Shown piece after piece: positions 27,265 to 38,443 of a stretch of 64,000 nucleotides of DNA. Under the pieces are notes generated by a model. The model was not told the origin of the DNA, did no database searches, and saw only the letters and a program-made list of their open reading frames with translations. Location: assembly GCF_023208015.1 (NCBI RefSeq), contig NZ_CP051627.1, positions 4,446,422 through 4,510,421 on the forward strand, in the 5' to 3' direction. Position 1 is the stretch's first letter, and each line of letters begins with the position of its first letter. This DNA comes from Thermobifida alba (GTDB taxonomy: Bacteria > Actinomycetota > Actinomycetes > Streptosporangiales > Streptosporangiaceae). Made by a program: the position numbers and the translations under genes.

Positions 27265-28654
27265 CCGCGGTGCGCGGCAGCTCCACGGTGGCCGCGCCGT
27301 CCCGGTCGACCGGGACGGCGGCGCGGCGGACCTCGCTGCTGACCCGGAGCCACAGGCCGACCGTGATCCAGCTGGTGACCAGTGAGGAGCCGCCGAGGGC
27401 CAGCAGCGGCGTGGTCATGCCGCTCAGCGGGATCAGCAGGGTGACCCCGCCCACCACGACGAACACCTGGAAGGCCCAGAGGAAGGCCAGGCCGGTGGTC
27501 ATCAGCTTGACGAAGGTCTCGCGTGCGGCCAGGGCGGCCCGGAAGGCGCGCTCCACCAGCAGCAGGGTCGTCACCAGGACCGCGGTCACCCCGGCCAGGC
27601 CGAACTTCTCGCCCAGCGACACCATGATCAGGTCGCTGTCGGCGGCGAACAGGGTGGCGGCGCGGCCCTCGCCGAAGCCGATGCCGAGCAGTCCGCCGTC
27701 GGCGAGCGCGAACAGTCCCTCCACCACCTGCCCGCTGCCCTGCGGGGAGTGGTAGACGTCGGGGGAGAAGGCGTGCAGCCAGATCGTCACGCGCTGGCGG
27801 ACGTGCCAGAAGAGCAGGTGGGCGGCGTAGGCCCCGACGAGGAACATGGCCAGGCCGATACCGACCCAGGACTTGCGCTGGGTGGCGGTGTAGAGCATCG
27901 CCAGGAACAGGGTGAACAGCAGCAGCGAGGTGCCGAGGTCCCGGGTGCCGACGAGGATGAGGATGGCGACGCCCCACGCCGCGGTCATCGGCCCCATGTC
28001 GCGCATCCGCGGCACGCTGAAGACCTTGACGCCGCGTACCGTGATCTGGGTGGCGGCCAGGGACAGGGCGTCCCGTTTCCTGCCGAGGTAGGCGGCGAGG
28101 AAGAGCACCAGCGGGATCTTGGCGAACTCCGAGGGCTGCACGGTGAACTCGCCGAACGACAGCCAGCGGCGTGCGCCGTACTGGTCCAGGCCGATGACGG
28201 GCAGCATGGGCGCGGCGAGCAGGGCCAGTCCGGCCAGCGCCATCACGTAGGGGTGGCGCTGCAGGCGCTGGGGGCGGCGGACCAGCAGCAGCGTGGCCAG
28301 GCAGGTGAGCAGGCCCAGGCCGGTCCACAGGAGCTGCCGCAGCGCGATGGTGGCGGGGCCGTCGGTTTCGGCGTTCAGGCCCCAGATGAGGGTGAGGCCG
28401 ATCCCGTTGAGCAGGACCGCCGCCGGCAGGAACAGCGGGTCGGCCCAGGGGGCGAGGAAGCGCAGCGCCGTGTGCACGGCGAGGGCGCCGCCGCCGAGGA
28501 CGGCGGTGAACGGCCACAGCACGCCGGGGACGTGTCCGTGCAGTTGCAACCCGGTCAGGCAGAGGCCGGTGACGAAGGCCGCGAGCGCCACGGTGAGCAT
28601 GGCGAGTTCGGTGTTGCGCCGCCGCCCGTGGCGGGGCGTGGTCTCGTCGGTCAT
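27206..28654 (-). CDS. FtsW/RodA/SpoVE-family peptidoglycan polymerase
   Basis: This 482 aa polytopic SEDS protein polymerises lipid II glycan chains. About ten hydrophobic helices are visible. Family motifs are YGARRWLSFGEFTVQPSEFAKIP, KRDALSL after the next helix, and the extracellular loop SPQGSGQVVEGLFALADGGLLGIGFGEG, followed by DLIMVSLGEKFGLAG. I chose the ATG at 28654 (GAGG upstream). No cognate class B PBP lies next to it, so its division or elongation role cannot be assigned. It overlaps mazG convergently. Confidence 0.9.
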   Translation of the reverse strand: MTDETTPRHGRRRNTELAMLTVALAAFVTGLCLTGLQLHGHVPGVLWPFTAVLGGGALAVHTALRFLAPWADPLFLPAAVLLNGIGLTLIWGLNAETDGPATIALRQLLWTGLGLLTCLATLLLVRRPQRLQRHPYVMALAGLALLAAPMLPVIGLDQYGARRWLSFGEFTVQPSEFAKIPLVLFLAAYLGRKRDALSLAATQITVRGVKVFSVPRMRDMGPMTAAWGVAILILVGTRDLGTSLLLFTLFLAMLYTATQRKSWVGIGLAMFLVGAYAAHLLFWHVRQRVTIWLHAFSPDVYHSPQGSGQVVEGLFALADGGLLGIGFGEGRAATLFAADSDLIMVSLGEKFGLAGVTAVLVTTLLLVERAFRAALAARETFVKLMTTGLAFLWAFQVFVVVGGVTLLIPLSGMTTPLLALGGSSLVTSWITVGLWLRVSSEVRRAAVPVDRDGAATVELPRTAVSEARDRALAASRNATAPE

Positions 28655-28766
28655 GTCCCGCCTCGTTGGTCTGTGCGGTGGCACAGCGGACATAGCGAAC
28701 TATAGGCGGACCGCGGGGCCTGCTTCGCGAGGCGGGGGGTGAGTCACCGCAGGTGGTGGGCCGGGA

Positions 28767-29669
28767 TCAGCCGCGGACGGCCTCCGGTTCGGCGGCGCGC
28801 GCGGCGGTGTCGGCCCGGTGGGCGCGCACCGAGTGGACCACCGCGGCGGTCCAGACGGCGAGGATCAGCAGGTAGCCGGCGGCCTGTCCGGTGGGGGTGA
28901 GGGGCAGGAGGCCGCCGTCCAGCACGGTGTGGGCGTTGGTCAGGATGATCATGCCGCCCACCACCGAGCCCAGGACGCGCGGGGGCACGTAGCGCACGAT
29001 CCAGGCGGCGAAGGGGGCGGCGAGGGCGCCGCCGAGCAGGAGGACGGCCGCCCAGGGCAGGTTGATTCCGGAGTGTCCCAGGCCGGTGAGGAAGCCGGCG
29101 CTGGCGGCGAGGGCCACGATGAACTCGCCGGTGGCCACCGAGCCGATGACCTTGCGGGGTTCCAGCCGGCCGCTGGCCAGCAGCGCGGAGGTGCCGATGG
29201 GTCCCCAGCCGCCGCCTCCGGTGGCGTCGACGAAGCCGCCGACGAGGCCCAGCGGGGTGAGGAAGCGGCCGCGCAGCGGTCGGCCGAGGCCGCCGCGGGG
29301 CAGGCCGCGGACGGTGAAGCGGAGCAGGACGTAGCAGCCCAGCAGGAGCAGCAGGCCGGACATGAGGGGGGCGGCCGCCCGGGTGGACAGGGTGCTGAGG
29401 ACGGTGGCGCCGAGGAAGGCGCCGATCCCGCCGGGGATCGCGATGCGCCGCACGACCCGCCAGTCGACGTTGCCCAGCCGCCAGTGCGACAGACCCGAGG
29501 AGAGCGTGGTGCCGATCTGGGCCAGGTGGACGGTGGCGGAGGCGCCCGCCGGGGTCGCGCCGATCGCCAGCAGCAGGGTGGTCGACGTGACGCCGTAGCC
29601 CATGCCGAGGCTGCCGTCGACGAGTTGCGCCAGCAGGCCGACCACGCCCAGCAGGATGAGGGTCTGCAT
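28767..29669 (-). CDS. TauE/SafE-family sulfite/organosulfonate exporter
   Basis: This 300 aa membrane protein has two copies of a four-helix TauE module. The first begins LAQLVDGSLGMGYGVTSTTLLL and the second GLVGGFVDATGGGGWGPIGTSALL, both with the typical D-x-x-x-G-x-G-x-G pattern. Members export sulfite, sulfoacetate or related anions, or act as uncharacterised permeases. The presence of cysD/N/Q and cysC nearby makes a sulfur role attractive but not proven. The start is ATG 29669; upstream on its own strand lies an inverted repeat TTCCTAC-N7-GTAGAAA (about 29694-29714) that could bind a regulator. Confidence 0.85.
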   Translation of the reverse strand: MQTLILLGVVGLLAQLVDGSLGMGYGVTSTTLLLAIGATPAGASATVHLAQIGTTLSSGLSHWRLGNVDWRVVRRIAIPGGIGAFLGATVLSTLSTRAAAPLMSGLLLLLGCYVLLRFTVRGLPRGGLGRPLRGRFLTPLGLVGGFVDATGGGGWGPIGTSALLASGRLEPRKVIGSVATGEFIVALAASAGFLTGLGHSGINLPWAAVLLLGGALAAPFAAWIVRYVPPRVLGSVVGGMIILTNAHTVLDGGLLPLTPTGQAAGYLLILAVWTAAVVHSVRAHRADTAARAAEPEAVRG

Positions 29670-29822
29670 CGCGTAGGGAGCCTTCCTGATTTTTTCTACT
29701 TGTTCGGTAGGAATCGTAGACGAACGTCTCCTCCTCTGCCCAGAGGACGTCGTGTGTCGGTCCGGCTTTGTGGGTATCGAGGAGACCGCGGGCCGCGGCG
29801 TGCCGGGGCGTGGCGGCCGACG

Positions 29823-29840
29823 TGTGAGGTGCGTCTCACA
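29823..29840. promoter_or_regulatory. Perfect inverted repeat in the tauE/eno intergenic region
   Basis: TGTGAG-GTGCGT-CTCACA has perfect 6-bp arms. It lies inside the 412-bp gap 29670-30081 between two divergent genes, 154 bp from the first start and 242 bp from eno. The gap also has a small hairpin ATCCCC-N8-GGGGAT and a possible eno -10 TAGGCT near 29938. No ORF is convincing. The binding protein is unknown. Confidence 0.4.
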
Positions 29841-29892
29841 ACCATGAAAGCGGATATCCCCGCCCATCAGGGGATTAGGAGAAATGGACTAA

Positions 29893-31365
<1,473 letters not shown>

Positions 31366-31368
31366 TCC

Positions 31369-31881
31369 GTGGCGAAGGCGCCGGAACCGCCGAAGGGCCG
31401 CCGTCCGCGCACGACGGGGGCCCGGGCCTCCGGCGCCTCCCGACCGTCCCGGGCCGCCGGGAGGAGTGCCCCCGGCGGCCGCCCGCGGTCCCCGGCCGCC
31501 CCGCGGCCGGCCGGCAGGCCCGCGCTGACCAGCCGGGCCGCCGTGCTCGCGCTGCTGGTCTGCGTGATCGCGCTCAGCCTGGCCTATCCGCTGCGCGAGT
31601 ACATCGCCCAGCGCGCGCAGATCGCCCAGCTCAAGGAGGAGCGCGAACGCACCCGGGAGGCGGTCGCGGAGCTGGCCGAACGCTACGAGGAGCTGCGCGA
31701 CCCCGCTTACATCGAGCGGGAGGCCCGGTCCCGGCTGCACTACCAGTACCCGGGTGAACAGGCCTACATCATCCTCGGCGGCACCCCGGAGGAGGAGACC
31801 GCCGAGGAGACCGGCCCCGTCGACCCGTGGTTCGTCGAACTGTGGGACTCGGTGGTCGAGGCCGACCGCCCGCGGGACTGA
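31369..31881 (+). CDS. FtsB/DivIC-family septum formation initiator
   Basis: The 170 aa protein has a basic, Pro/Arg-rich cytoplasmic N-terminus (about 55 aa), one transmembrane helix (AVLALLVCVIALSLAYPL) and an extracellular coiled coil (QIAQLKEERERTREAVAELAE) followed by DPAYIEREARSRLHYQYPGE. That is the FtsB/DivIC signature. It recruits FtsL/FtsQ partners in the divisome. The last ~40 residues are acidic. GTG 31369 begins 3 bp after the eno stop, so translation is probably coupled. Confidence 0.88.
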   Translation: MAKAPEPPKGRRPRTTGARASGASRPSRAAGRSAPGGRPRSPAAPRPAGRPALTSRAAVLALLVCVIALSLAYPLREYIAQRAQIAQLKEERERTREAVAELAERYEELRDPAYIEREARSRLHYQYPGEQAYIILGGTPEEETAEETGPVDPWFVELWDSVVEADRPRD

Positions 31882-31935
31882 GCGGCGCGGGGAGCGGCCC
31901 GGAGGGGGCCGCGGCGGGAGTAGGCTGAGGGGGCC

Positions 31936-32505
31936 ATGAGTTCCGCAGACCAGGTTCCCGACAGGCGGGTCGCCGCCGAGGACGTCCAGGCCGTCCGGCT
32001 CCAGCTGGGGCGGCCGCCGCGCGCCGTCCACGAGGTGGCGCACCGGTGCCCGTGCGGGCTGCCCGACGTGGTGCGCACCGCCCCGCGCCTGGCGGACGGC
32101 TCCCCGTTTCCCACGCTGTACTACCTGACCTGCCCCCGCGCGGCCTCCGCGATCGGCACGCTGGAGAGCAGCGGGCTGATGCGGGAGATGACCGAGCGGT
32201 TGGCGCACGATCCCGACCTGCGCGCCGCCTACACCGAGGCGCACGAGTCCTACGTGGCCGAGCGCGACGCCCTGGCCCGCGAGCTGGGGCTGGAGCCGCT
32301 GCCCGAGGGCATGCAGAGCGCCGGCGGCATGCCCCGGCGGGTCAAGTGCCTGCACGCGCTGGTCGCGCACGAGCTCGCCGTCCCCGGGGCCAACCCGTTC
32401 GGACGGGAGGCCCTGGAGCGGCTGCCCGACTGGTGGGACCGGGGCCCGTGCGTGTGCGTGGACGACAGTACCGACAGGACCGAGAGGAACGGCGAGGGCC
32501 AGTGA
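31936..32505 (+). CDS. DUF501 family protein
   Basis: The 189 aa protein is conserved in actinobacteria between ftsB/divIC and ppx; function unknown. The sequence has a Cys-containing HRCPCGLPDVVRT, then FPTLYYLTCPRAASAIGTLE, and a C-terminal block VKCLHALVAHELAVPGANPFG with DWWDRGPCVCVDD. Four to six conserved Cys/His residues could bind metal. It overlaps the start of ppx by 4 bp (GTGA), which indicates translational coupling. Confidence 0.85.
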   Translation: MSSADQVPDRRVAAEDVQAVRLQLGRPPRAVHEVAHRCPCGLPDVVRTAPRLADGSPFPTLYYLTCPRAASAIGTLESSGLMREMTERLAHDPDLRAAYTEAHESYVAERDALARELGLEPLPEGMQSAGGMPRRVKCLHALVAHELAVPGANPFGREALERLPDWWDRGPCVCVDDSTDRTERNGEGQ

Positions 32506-33491
32506 GAACGGTCGCGGCCATCGACTGCGGGACCAATTCCCTCCGGCTGCTCGTGGCGGGGGTGCTGGACGCCGAAGGCGACGACGTCCAGCTGCTGGAC
32601 GTGGACCGCCGCATGGAGGTGGTCCGGCTGGGCCAGGGGGTGGACCGCACCGGGGCGTTCGCGCCCGAGGCGCTCAAGCGCACCTTCGAGACGCTGGCCG
32701 AGTACGCCGAACTGATGCGCGGCTACGGCGTCGAGCCGGGGCCCGACTCGGTGCGCATGGTCGCCACCAGCGCCACCCGGGACGCCGCCAACCGCGGGGA
32801 GTTCGTCGCGGGCGTGCGCGCGGCCATCGGGGTGGAGCCCGAGGTGATCAGCGGCGAGGAGGAGGCCGAACTGTCCTTCGTGGGGGCGACCGCGGAGCTG
32901 GCGGCCGCCGAGGACAGCGGGCTGCGCGGCCCCTACCTGGTGGTGGACATCGGCGGCGGGTCCACCGAGTTCGTGCTCGGCGGGGACGACGGCGGCGACG
33001 GCGCGGTGCGCGCGGCCCGTTCGGTCGACATCGGCTGCGTGCGGATGACCGAGCGGCACTTCCGCTCCGATCCGCCCACGGCCGAGCAGGTCGCGGCGGC
33101 CACCGCCGACATCGAGGCGGCGCTGGACACGGCCGCGGAGACCGTGCCCCTGGACCAGGCCGCGACGGTGGTGTGCGTGGCGGGGACGGCCACGACGGTG
33201 GCCGGGATCGCGCAAGGGCTCGCCGCCTACGACCCCGAGCGCATCCACCACTCCCGGGTCCCGGTCGACCGGCTCCGCGCGATCACCGCCGAGCTGCTGG
33301 AGATGCCGCACGAGCGGCGCGCGGCGATCGGCGTCATGCACCCGGGACGGGTGGACGTGATCGGTGCGGGCGCGCTCATCCTGGAGCGGGTGCTGGCCCG
33401 GACGGGGGCGGCCGAGTTCGTGGCGAGCGAGCATGACATCCTGGACGGCATCGCCTGGAGTCTGGCCCTGGGGGCGCCTCCGGAGGCGTAG
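32502..33491 (+). CDS. ppx: Ppx/GppA-family exopolyphosphatase
   Basis: The 329 aa protein belongs to the ASKHA fold. Phosphate-1 loop is AAIDCGTNSLRLLVAG, phosphate-2 loop is VVDIGGGSTEFVLGG, and the acidic ISGEEEAELSF carries the catalytic Glu. It hydrolyses inorganic polyphosphate and/or pppGpp. It is a short form with only the first two domains, usual in actinobacteria. The GTG start overlaps the DUF501 stop. The downstream 366 bp are non-coding and contain the Rex-type sites of ndh. Confidence 0.92.
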   Translation: MRTVAAIDCGTNSLRLLVAGVLDAEGDDVQLLDVDRRMEVVRLGQGVDRTGAFAPEALKRTFETLAEYAELMRGYGVEPGPDSVRMVATSATRDAANRGEFVAGVRAAIGVEPEVISGEEEAELSFVGATAELAAAEDSGLRGPYLVVDIGGGSTEFVLGGDDGGDGAVRAARSVDIGCVRMTERHFRSDPPTAEQVAAATADIEAALDTAAETVPLDQAATVVCVAGTATTVAGIAQGLAAYDPERIHHSRVPVDRLRAITAELLEMPHERRAAIGVMHPGRVDVIGAGALILERVLARTGAAEFVASEHDILDGIAWSLALGAPPEA

Positions 33492-33559
33492 CGCGCGTCG
33501 GGACCGGTGACCCCGGGGGATGACCAGGGGCTTTCGGCAGGCCATCGGTCCCGGGGACA

Positions 33560-33603
33560 CGTGAACCGGATCACGCTGTCCCGGGCTTGTGAATCCTTTC
33601 ACA
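33560..33603. promoter_or_regulatory. Tandem Rex operators upstream of ndh
   Basis: TGTGAA-TCCT-TTCACA at 33588-33603 is a perfect 6+4+6 match to the Rex operator (TGTGAAN4TTCACA). A weaker copy, CGTGAA-CCGG-ATCACG, lies at 33560-33575, centre-to-centre 28 bp. CRP sites (TGTGAN6TCACA) also match, but the extra A/T pair favours Rex. It lies 255 bp upstream of the ndh start, within the otherwise gene-free 33492-33857. Confidence 0.75.
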
Positions 33604-33857
33604 TATGCTCTGACCTGGCCAAACAGGTCGTTTGGGCGTTTTATCCTGGTCTAAACCTTTCCAAAGTGTGTCTTGGACGACGGGAGGTGCTTGTGAAAGA
33701 ATGCACAAGCAGGACGAGAGAGGCGAGATCTCGCCCTGGCTTAAAAAGTGCATGATTTCCGCGTGAAATCACTGCCAAGGGTGACAGTCAAAGAAGACTT
33801 GCCGATCTTCGTGCTCTGCAAGGGAGGCGGGATCGGGGAAGCAGGGGCGGAGCAGCG

Positions 33858-35234
33858 ATGACCGAGAGCAGGAACTACCGGCTGGTGCACGGCGGTGGTG
33901 ACGAATCGGAGATCCCGCACGTGCTCATCGTCGGCGGTGGGTACCTGGGCATGTACACCGCGAAGCGGTTGGAGAAGAAGTTGGGTCCCGGCGAGGCCCG
34001 CATCACCATCGTCGACCCCAACTCCTACATGACCTACCAGCCCTTCCTGCCCGAGACGGCCGCCGGAAGCATCTCCCCGCGCAACGTCGTCGTCCCGCTG
34101 CGCCAGGTCCTGCACCGGACCCGCGTGCTCACCGGCCGGGTCGTCCGCATCGAGCACGCCAAGCGCAGGGTCGAGTTCGAGTCGAACCAGGGCGAACTCC
34201 GCGACATCGCCTACGACTACCTCGTCATGGCCGCCGGGGCCGTCTCGCGGACCCTGCCCATTCCGGGCCTGGCCGAGCACGGCATCGGCATCAAGACCGT
34301 CCAGGAAGCCGCCTACCTGCGCAACCACGTGCTGGAGCAGCTCAACATCGCCGACTCCACCGACGACCCCGAGGTGCGGCGCAAGGCCCTGAACTTCGTG
34401 TTCGTCGGCGGCGGGTTCGCGGGGGCGGAGGCCGTCGCGGAACTGGAGGACCTCGCCCGCGACGCCACCCGGATCTACCCGTCGATCAGTATCGACGACC
34501 TGCACTTCTACCTCATCGAGGCGGCCGACCGCATCCTGCCCGAGGTGGGCCCCGAGGTCGGCACCAAGGCGCTCAACCAGCTGCGGCGGCGCGGCATCGA
34601 CGTGCGCCTGTCGACCTTCCTGGAGTCGGCGGTCGACCAGCGCATCAAGCTCAGCGACGGCACCGAGTTCGAGGCGGGCACCCTGGTGTGGACCGCCGGG
34701 GTCAAGCCCAGCCCGGTCGTGCAGGCCTCCGACCTGCCGCTCGGCCCCAAGGGCCACGTGGACACCAGCGAGTACCTGACCGTCAACGGGGTGGAGAACG
34801 CCTTCGCAGGCGGCGACAACGCCCAGGTGCCCGACGGCGAGGGCGGCTACTACCCGCCCAACGCCCAGAACGCGGTCCGCCAGGCCCCGGTCCTCGCCGA
34901 CAACGTCATCGCCACCCTGCGCGGCGGGGAACTCAAGCCCTACCGGCACAAGAACCTGGGCGCGGTCGCCGGACTCGGCATGAACAAGGGGGCGGCCCAG
35001 CTGCTCGGCAGGATCAAGCTGACCGGCCTCCCGGCCTGGCTGGCCCACCGCAGCTACCACCTGCTGGCGGTGCCCACCTTCAACCGCAAGCTGCGGGTCC
35101 TGTCGGACTGGACGCTCGGCTTCTTCCTGCGCCGCGACTTCGCGTCGATCCCGGAGATGAGCCAGCCCCGCCAGGCGTTCACCGAGGCGGCCCGCCCGCA
35201 GGTCGAGGACGGCCACCTGCGCCGCGTCTCCTGA
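33858..35234 (+). CDS. ndh: Type II NADH dehydrogenase (NDH-2)
   Basis: The 458 aa single-subunit flavoenzyme oxidises NADH and reduces quinone without pumping protons. The FAD-binding motif is HVLIVGGGYLGMYTAKRLE, the quinone/FAD region SYMTYQPFLPETAAGSI, the second nucleotide fold FVFVGGGFAGAEAVAELE, and the C-terminal FAD contact AFAGGDNAQVP. The C terminus is amphipathic (TLGFFLRRDFASIPEM), as expected for peripheral membrane attachment. The upstream Rex operator means expression likely follows the NADH/NAD ratio. A strong hairpin follows the gene. Confidence 0.95.
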   Translation: MTESRNYRLVHGGGDESEIPHVLIVGGGYLGMYTAKRLEKKLGPGEARITIVDPNSYMTYQPFLPETAAGSISPRNVVVPLRQVLHRTRVLTGRVVRIEHAKRRVEFESNQGELRDIAYDYLVMAAGAVSRTLPIPGLAEHGIGIKTVQEAAYLRNHVLEQLNIADSTDDPEVRRKALNFVFVGGGFAGAEAVAELEDLARDATRIYPSISIDDLHFYLIEAADRILPEVGPEVGTKALNQLRRRGIDVRLSTFLESAVDQRIKLSDGTEFEAGTLVWTAGVKPSPVVQASDLPLGPKGHVDTSEYLTVNGVENAFAGGDNAQVPDGEGGYYPPNAQNAVRQAPVLADNVIATLRGGELKPYRHKNLGAVAGLGMNKGAAQLLGRIKLTGLPAWLAHRSYHLLAVPTFNRKLRVLSDWTLGFFLRRDFASIPEMSQPRQAFTEAARPQVEDGHLRRVS

Positions 35235-35262
35235 ACCGGACCGGGGCTCCCCGGCGACCGGA

Positions 35263-35300
35263 CACGGTGGGCCGCACCCCTCGGGGTGCGGCCCACCGTG
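35263..35300. terminator. ndh terminator hairpin
   Basis: A perfect 18-bp stem (arms 35263-35280 and 35283-35300) with a 2-nt loop. No T-run, but the stem is very stable. It separates ndh from the tRNA gene. Confidence 0.75.
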
Positions 35301-35363
35301 CGTGTCGGGGAGGTAAATCCCCGAGCCACGGAAAAAGCGCCGTGTGACCGGTATGCTGGATAA

Positions 35364-35437
35364 GCCCTCGTAGCCCAATGGTAGAGGCAGGCCCCCTAAA
35401 AGGGTCACAAGTGTCGGTTCGAATCCGACCGAGGGTA
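35364..35437 (+). tRNA. Atypical tRNA, anticodon TAA (Leu-like), short variable loop
   Basis: Cloverleaf: acceptor GCCCTCG/CGAGGGT, D-arm GCC-CAATGGTAGA-GGC, anticodon stem GGCCC/GGGTC with loop CCTAAAA and anticodon TAA at 35397-35399, 6-nt variable loop ACAAGT, T-arm GTCGG-TTCGAAT-CCGAC, discriminator A then CC. The anticodon and the Leu-like D-loop suggest tRNA-Leu(UAA), but normal tRNA-Leu has a long variable arm, and position 33 is C instead of the near-universal U. A -10-like TATGCT lies at 35352-35357. It looks transcribed but non-standard. Confidence 0.7.
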
Positions 35438-35477
35438 CCCGGCCCCGGTCCACCGACCCGGCGGCCCGCGAACCTCC

Positions 35478-35512
35478 GAGGCCCGGCCCCGACCACGGGG
35501 TCCGGGCCTTTT
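35478..35512 (+). terminator. Rho-independent terminator after the tRNA
   Basis: Stem AGGCCCGG-CCCC pairs with GGGG-T-CCGGGCCT (one bulged base) and is followed by TTTTT ending at 35512. This is one of the few hairpins in the window with a true T-run. Confidence 0.8.
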
Positions 35513-35749
35513 TCCGTCGCGGCCCCAACCCCCGCACGCGACCGTCCGGCAAAGAAGCCACCAGGACGTGATCTCCACGCTGGCGGAGTGCACTTCGCGG
35601 GTAGGAATCCCAGTGGCGGCCGCCGCACAGCCCGTCCCCGGCCGCGAACCGACCCGTCCGACCCGAGACGCCGCCCCCACGGACTCCCACAAGGAGCCCG
35701 CCAGGCGTCGGCCCAGTCCGACCACGACAACACACCAGGGGGTCACCTC

Positions 35750-37378
<1,629 letters not shown>

Positions 37379-37381
37379 GCC

Positions 37382-38359
37382 GTGGGAGGACAGGACCGCG
37401 CGGTGCTCCGCACCGCGCTGCTGCTGGCCGCACGCTCCGAACGCTGCCGCGCGCTCGTGGAGCACGCCCCCCTCACCCGGGGGGTGGTGGCCCGGTTCGT
37501 GGCCGGGGCGACCCTGGAGGAGGTGCTGCCCGTCGCCCGCCGCCTCACCGTGGACCGCCTGGTCACCCTCGACCACCTGGGGGAGGACGTCACCGACGCG
37601 GAGCGGGCCGCCGACACCGTGGACGCCTACGTCCGCCTGCTGGCCGAACTGGGGGTCCACGGCCTCGCCGAGCGGGCCGAGGTGTCGGTGAAGCTGTCCG
37701 CGCTCGGACTGGCACTGCCCGCCGACGGGGCGCGGATCGCGCTGGACAACGCCCGGCGGGTCTGCGCGGCGGCCGAGGCGGTCGGCACCACGGTCACCCT
37801 GGACATGGAGGACCACACCACCACCGACGACACCCTGGAGATCCTGCACCGGCTGCGCGTCGACTTCCCGGGGACGGGCGCGGTGCTCCAGGCGTACCTG
37901 CGGCGCACCGAGGCCGACTGCCGGGACCTGGCCGTGCCGGGGGCGCGGGTGCGGCTGTGCAAGGGCGCCTACGACGAGCCCGCCGCGGTGGCCTACCGCG
38001 ACCGGGGCGAGGTTGACCGCTCCTACGTGCGCTGCCTGCGCATCCTCATGGACGGCCCCGGCTACCCGATGGTGGCCACGCACGATCCGCGGATGATCCG
38101 GATCGCCGCCCACCTGGCGGAGCGGGCCGGGCGCGCCGCGGACTCCTACGAGTACCAGATGCTCTACGGCGTCCGCGCCGACGCGCAGGCCGGACTGGCG
38201 GCGCGGGGGCACCGGGTGCGGGTGTACGTGCCCTACGGCGGGCAGTGGTACGGCTACTTCATGCGGCGTCTGGCGGAGCGCCCGGCGAACGTGGCGTTCC
38301 TCGCCCGCTCACTGATCGATGTCGGGAACCGCACGGTATGGTCACCGAGCGCGGTGTGA
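37382..38359 (+). CDS. Proline dehydrogenase (monofunctional)
   Basis: The 325 aa FAD-dependent (beta-alpha)8 barrel oxidises proline to P5C and passes electrons to the quinone pool. Motifs are VSVKLSALGLAL, VTLDMEDHTTTDDTLEIL, LQAYLRRTEADCRDL, VRLCKGAYDEP, and the C-terminal YVPYGGQWYGYFMRRLAERPAN, which contains the substrate-binding R-R pair. It starts at GTG 37382, three bases after the pruA stop. Bacteria of this group carry PutA activities as two proteins, and this operon fits that. Confidence 0.94.
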   Translation: MGGQDRAVLRTALLLAARSERCRALVEHAPLTRGVVARFVAGATLEEVLPVARRLTVDRLVTLDHLGEDVTDAERAADTVDAYVRLLAELGVHGLAERAEVSVKLSALGLALPADGARIALDNARRVCAAAEAVGTTVTLDMEDHTTTDDTLEILHRLRVDFPGTGAVLQAYLRRTEADCRDLAVPGARVRLCKGAYDEPAAVAYRDRGEVDRSYVRCLRILMDGPGYPMVATHDPRMIRIAAHLAERAGRAADSYEYQMLYGVRADAQAGLAARGHRVRVYVPYGGQWYGYFMRRLAERPANVAFLARSLIDVGNRTVWSPSAV

Positions 38360-38443
38360 GGGAAATATGGGAACCTGTTCGACGGCGGGATCCGTTACGT
38401 TGATGCCAGTGCTGTCACACCCTTGAAAGGTGCAAACACAAAC

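Noticed and set aside
33588-33603. Reading the ndh palindrome as a CRP/GlxR site
   Set aside because: It fits TGTGAN6TCACA, but the 6+4+6 symmetry with A/T at the inner positions and the ndh target fit Rex better; CRP is kept only as an alternative.
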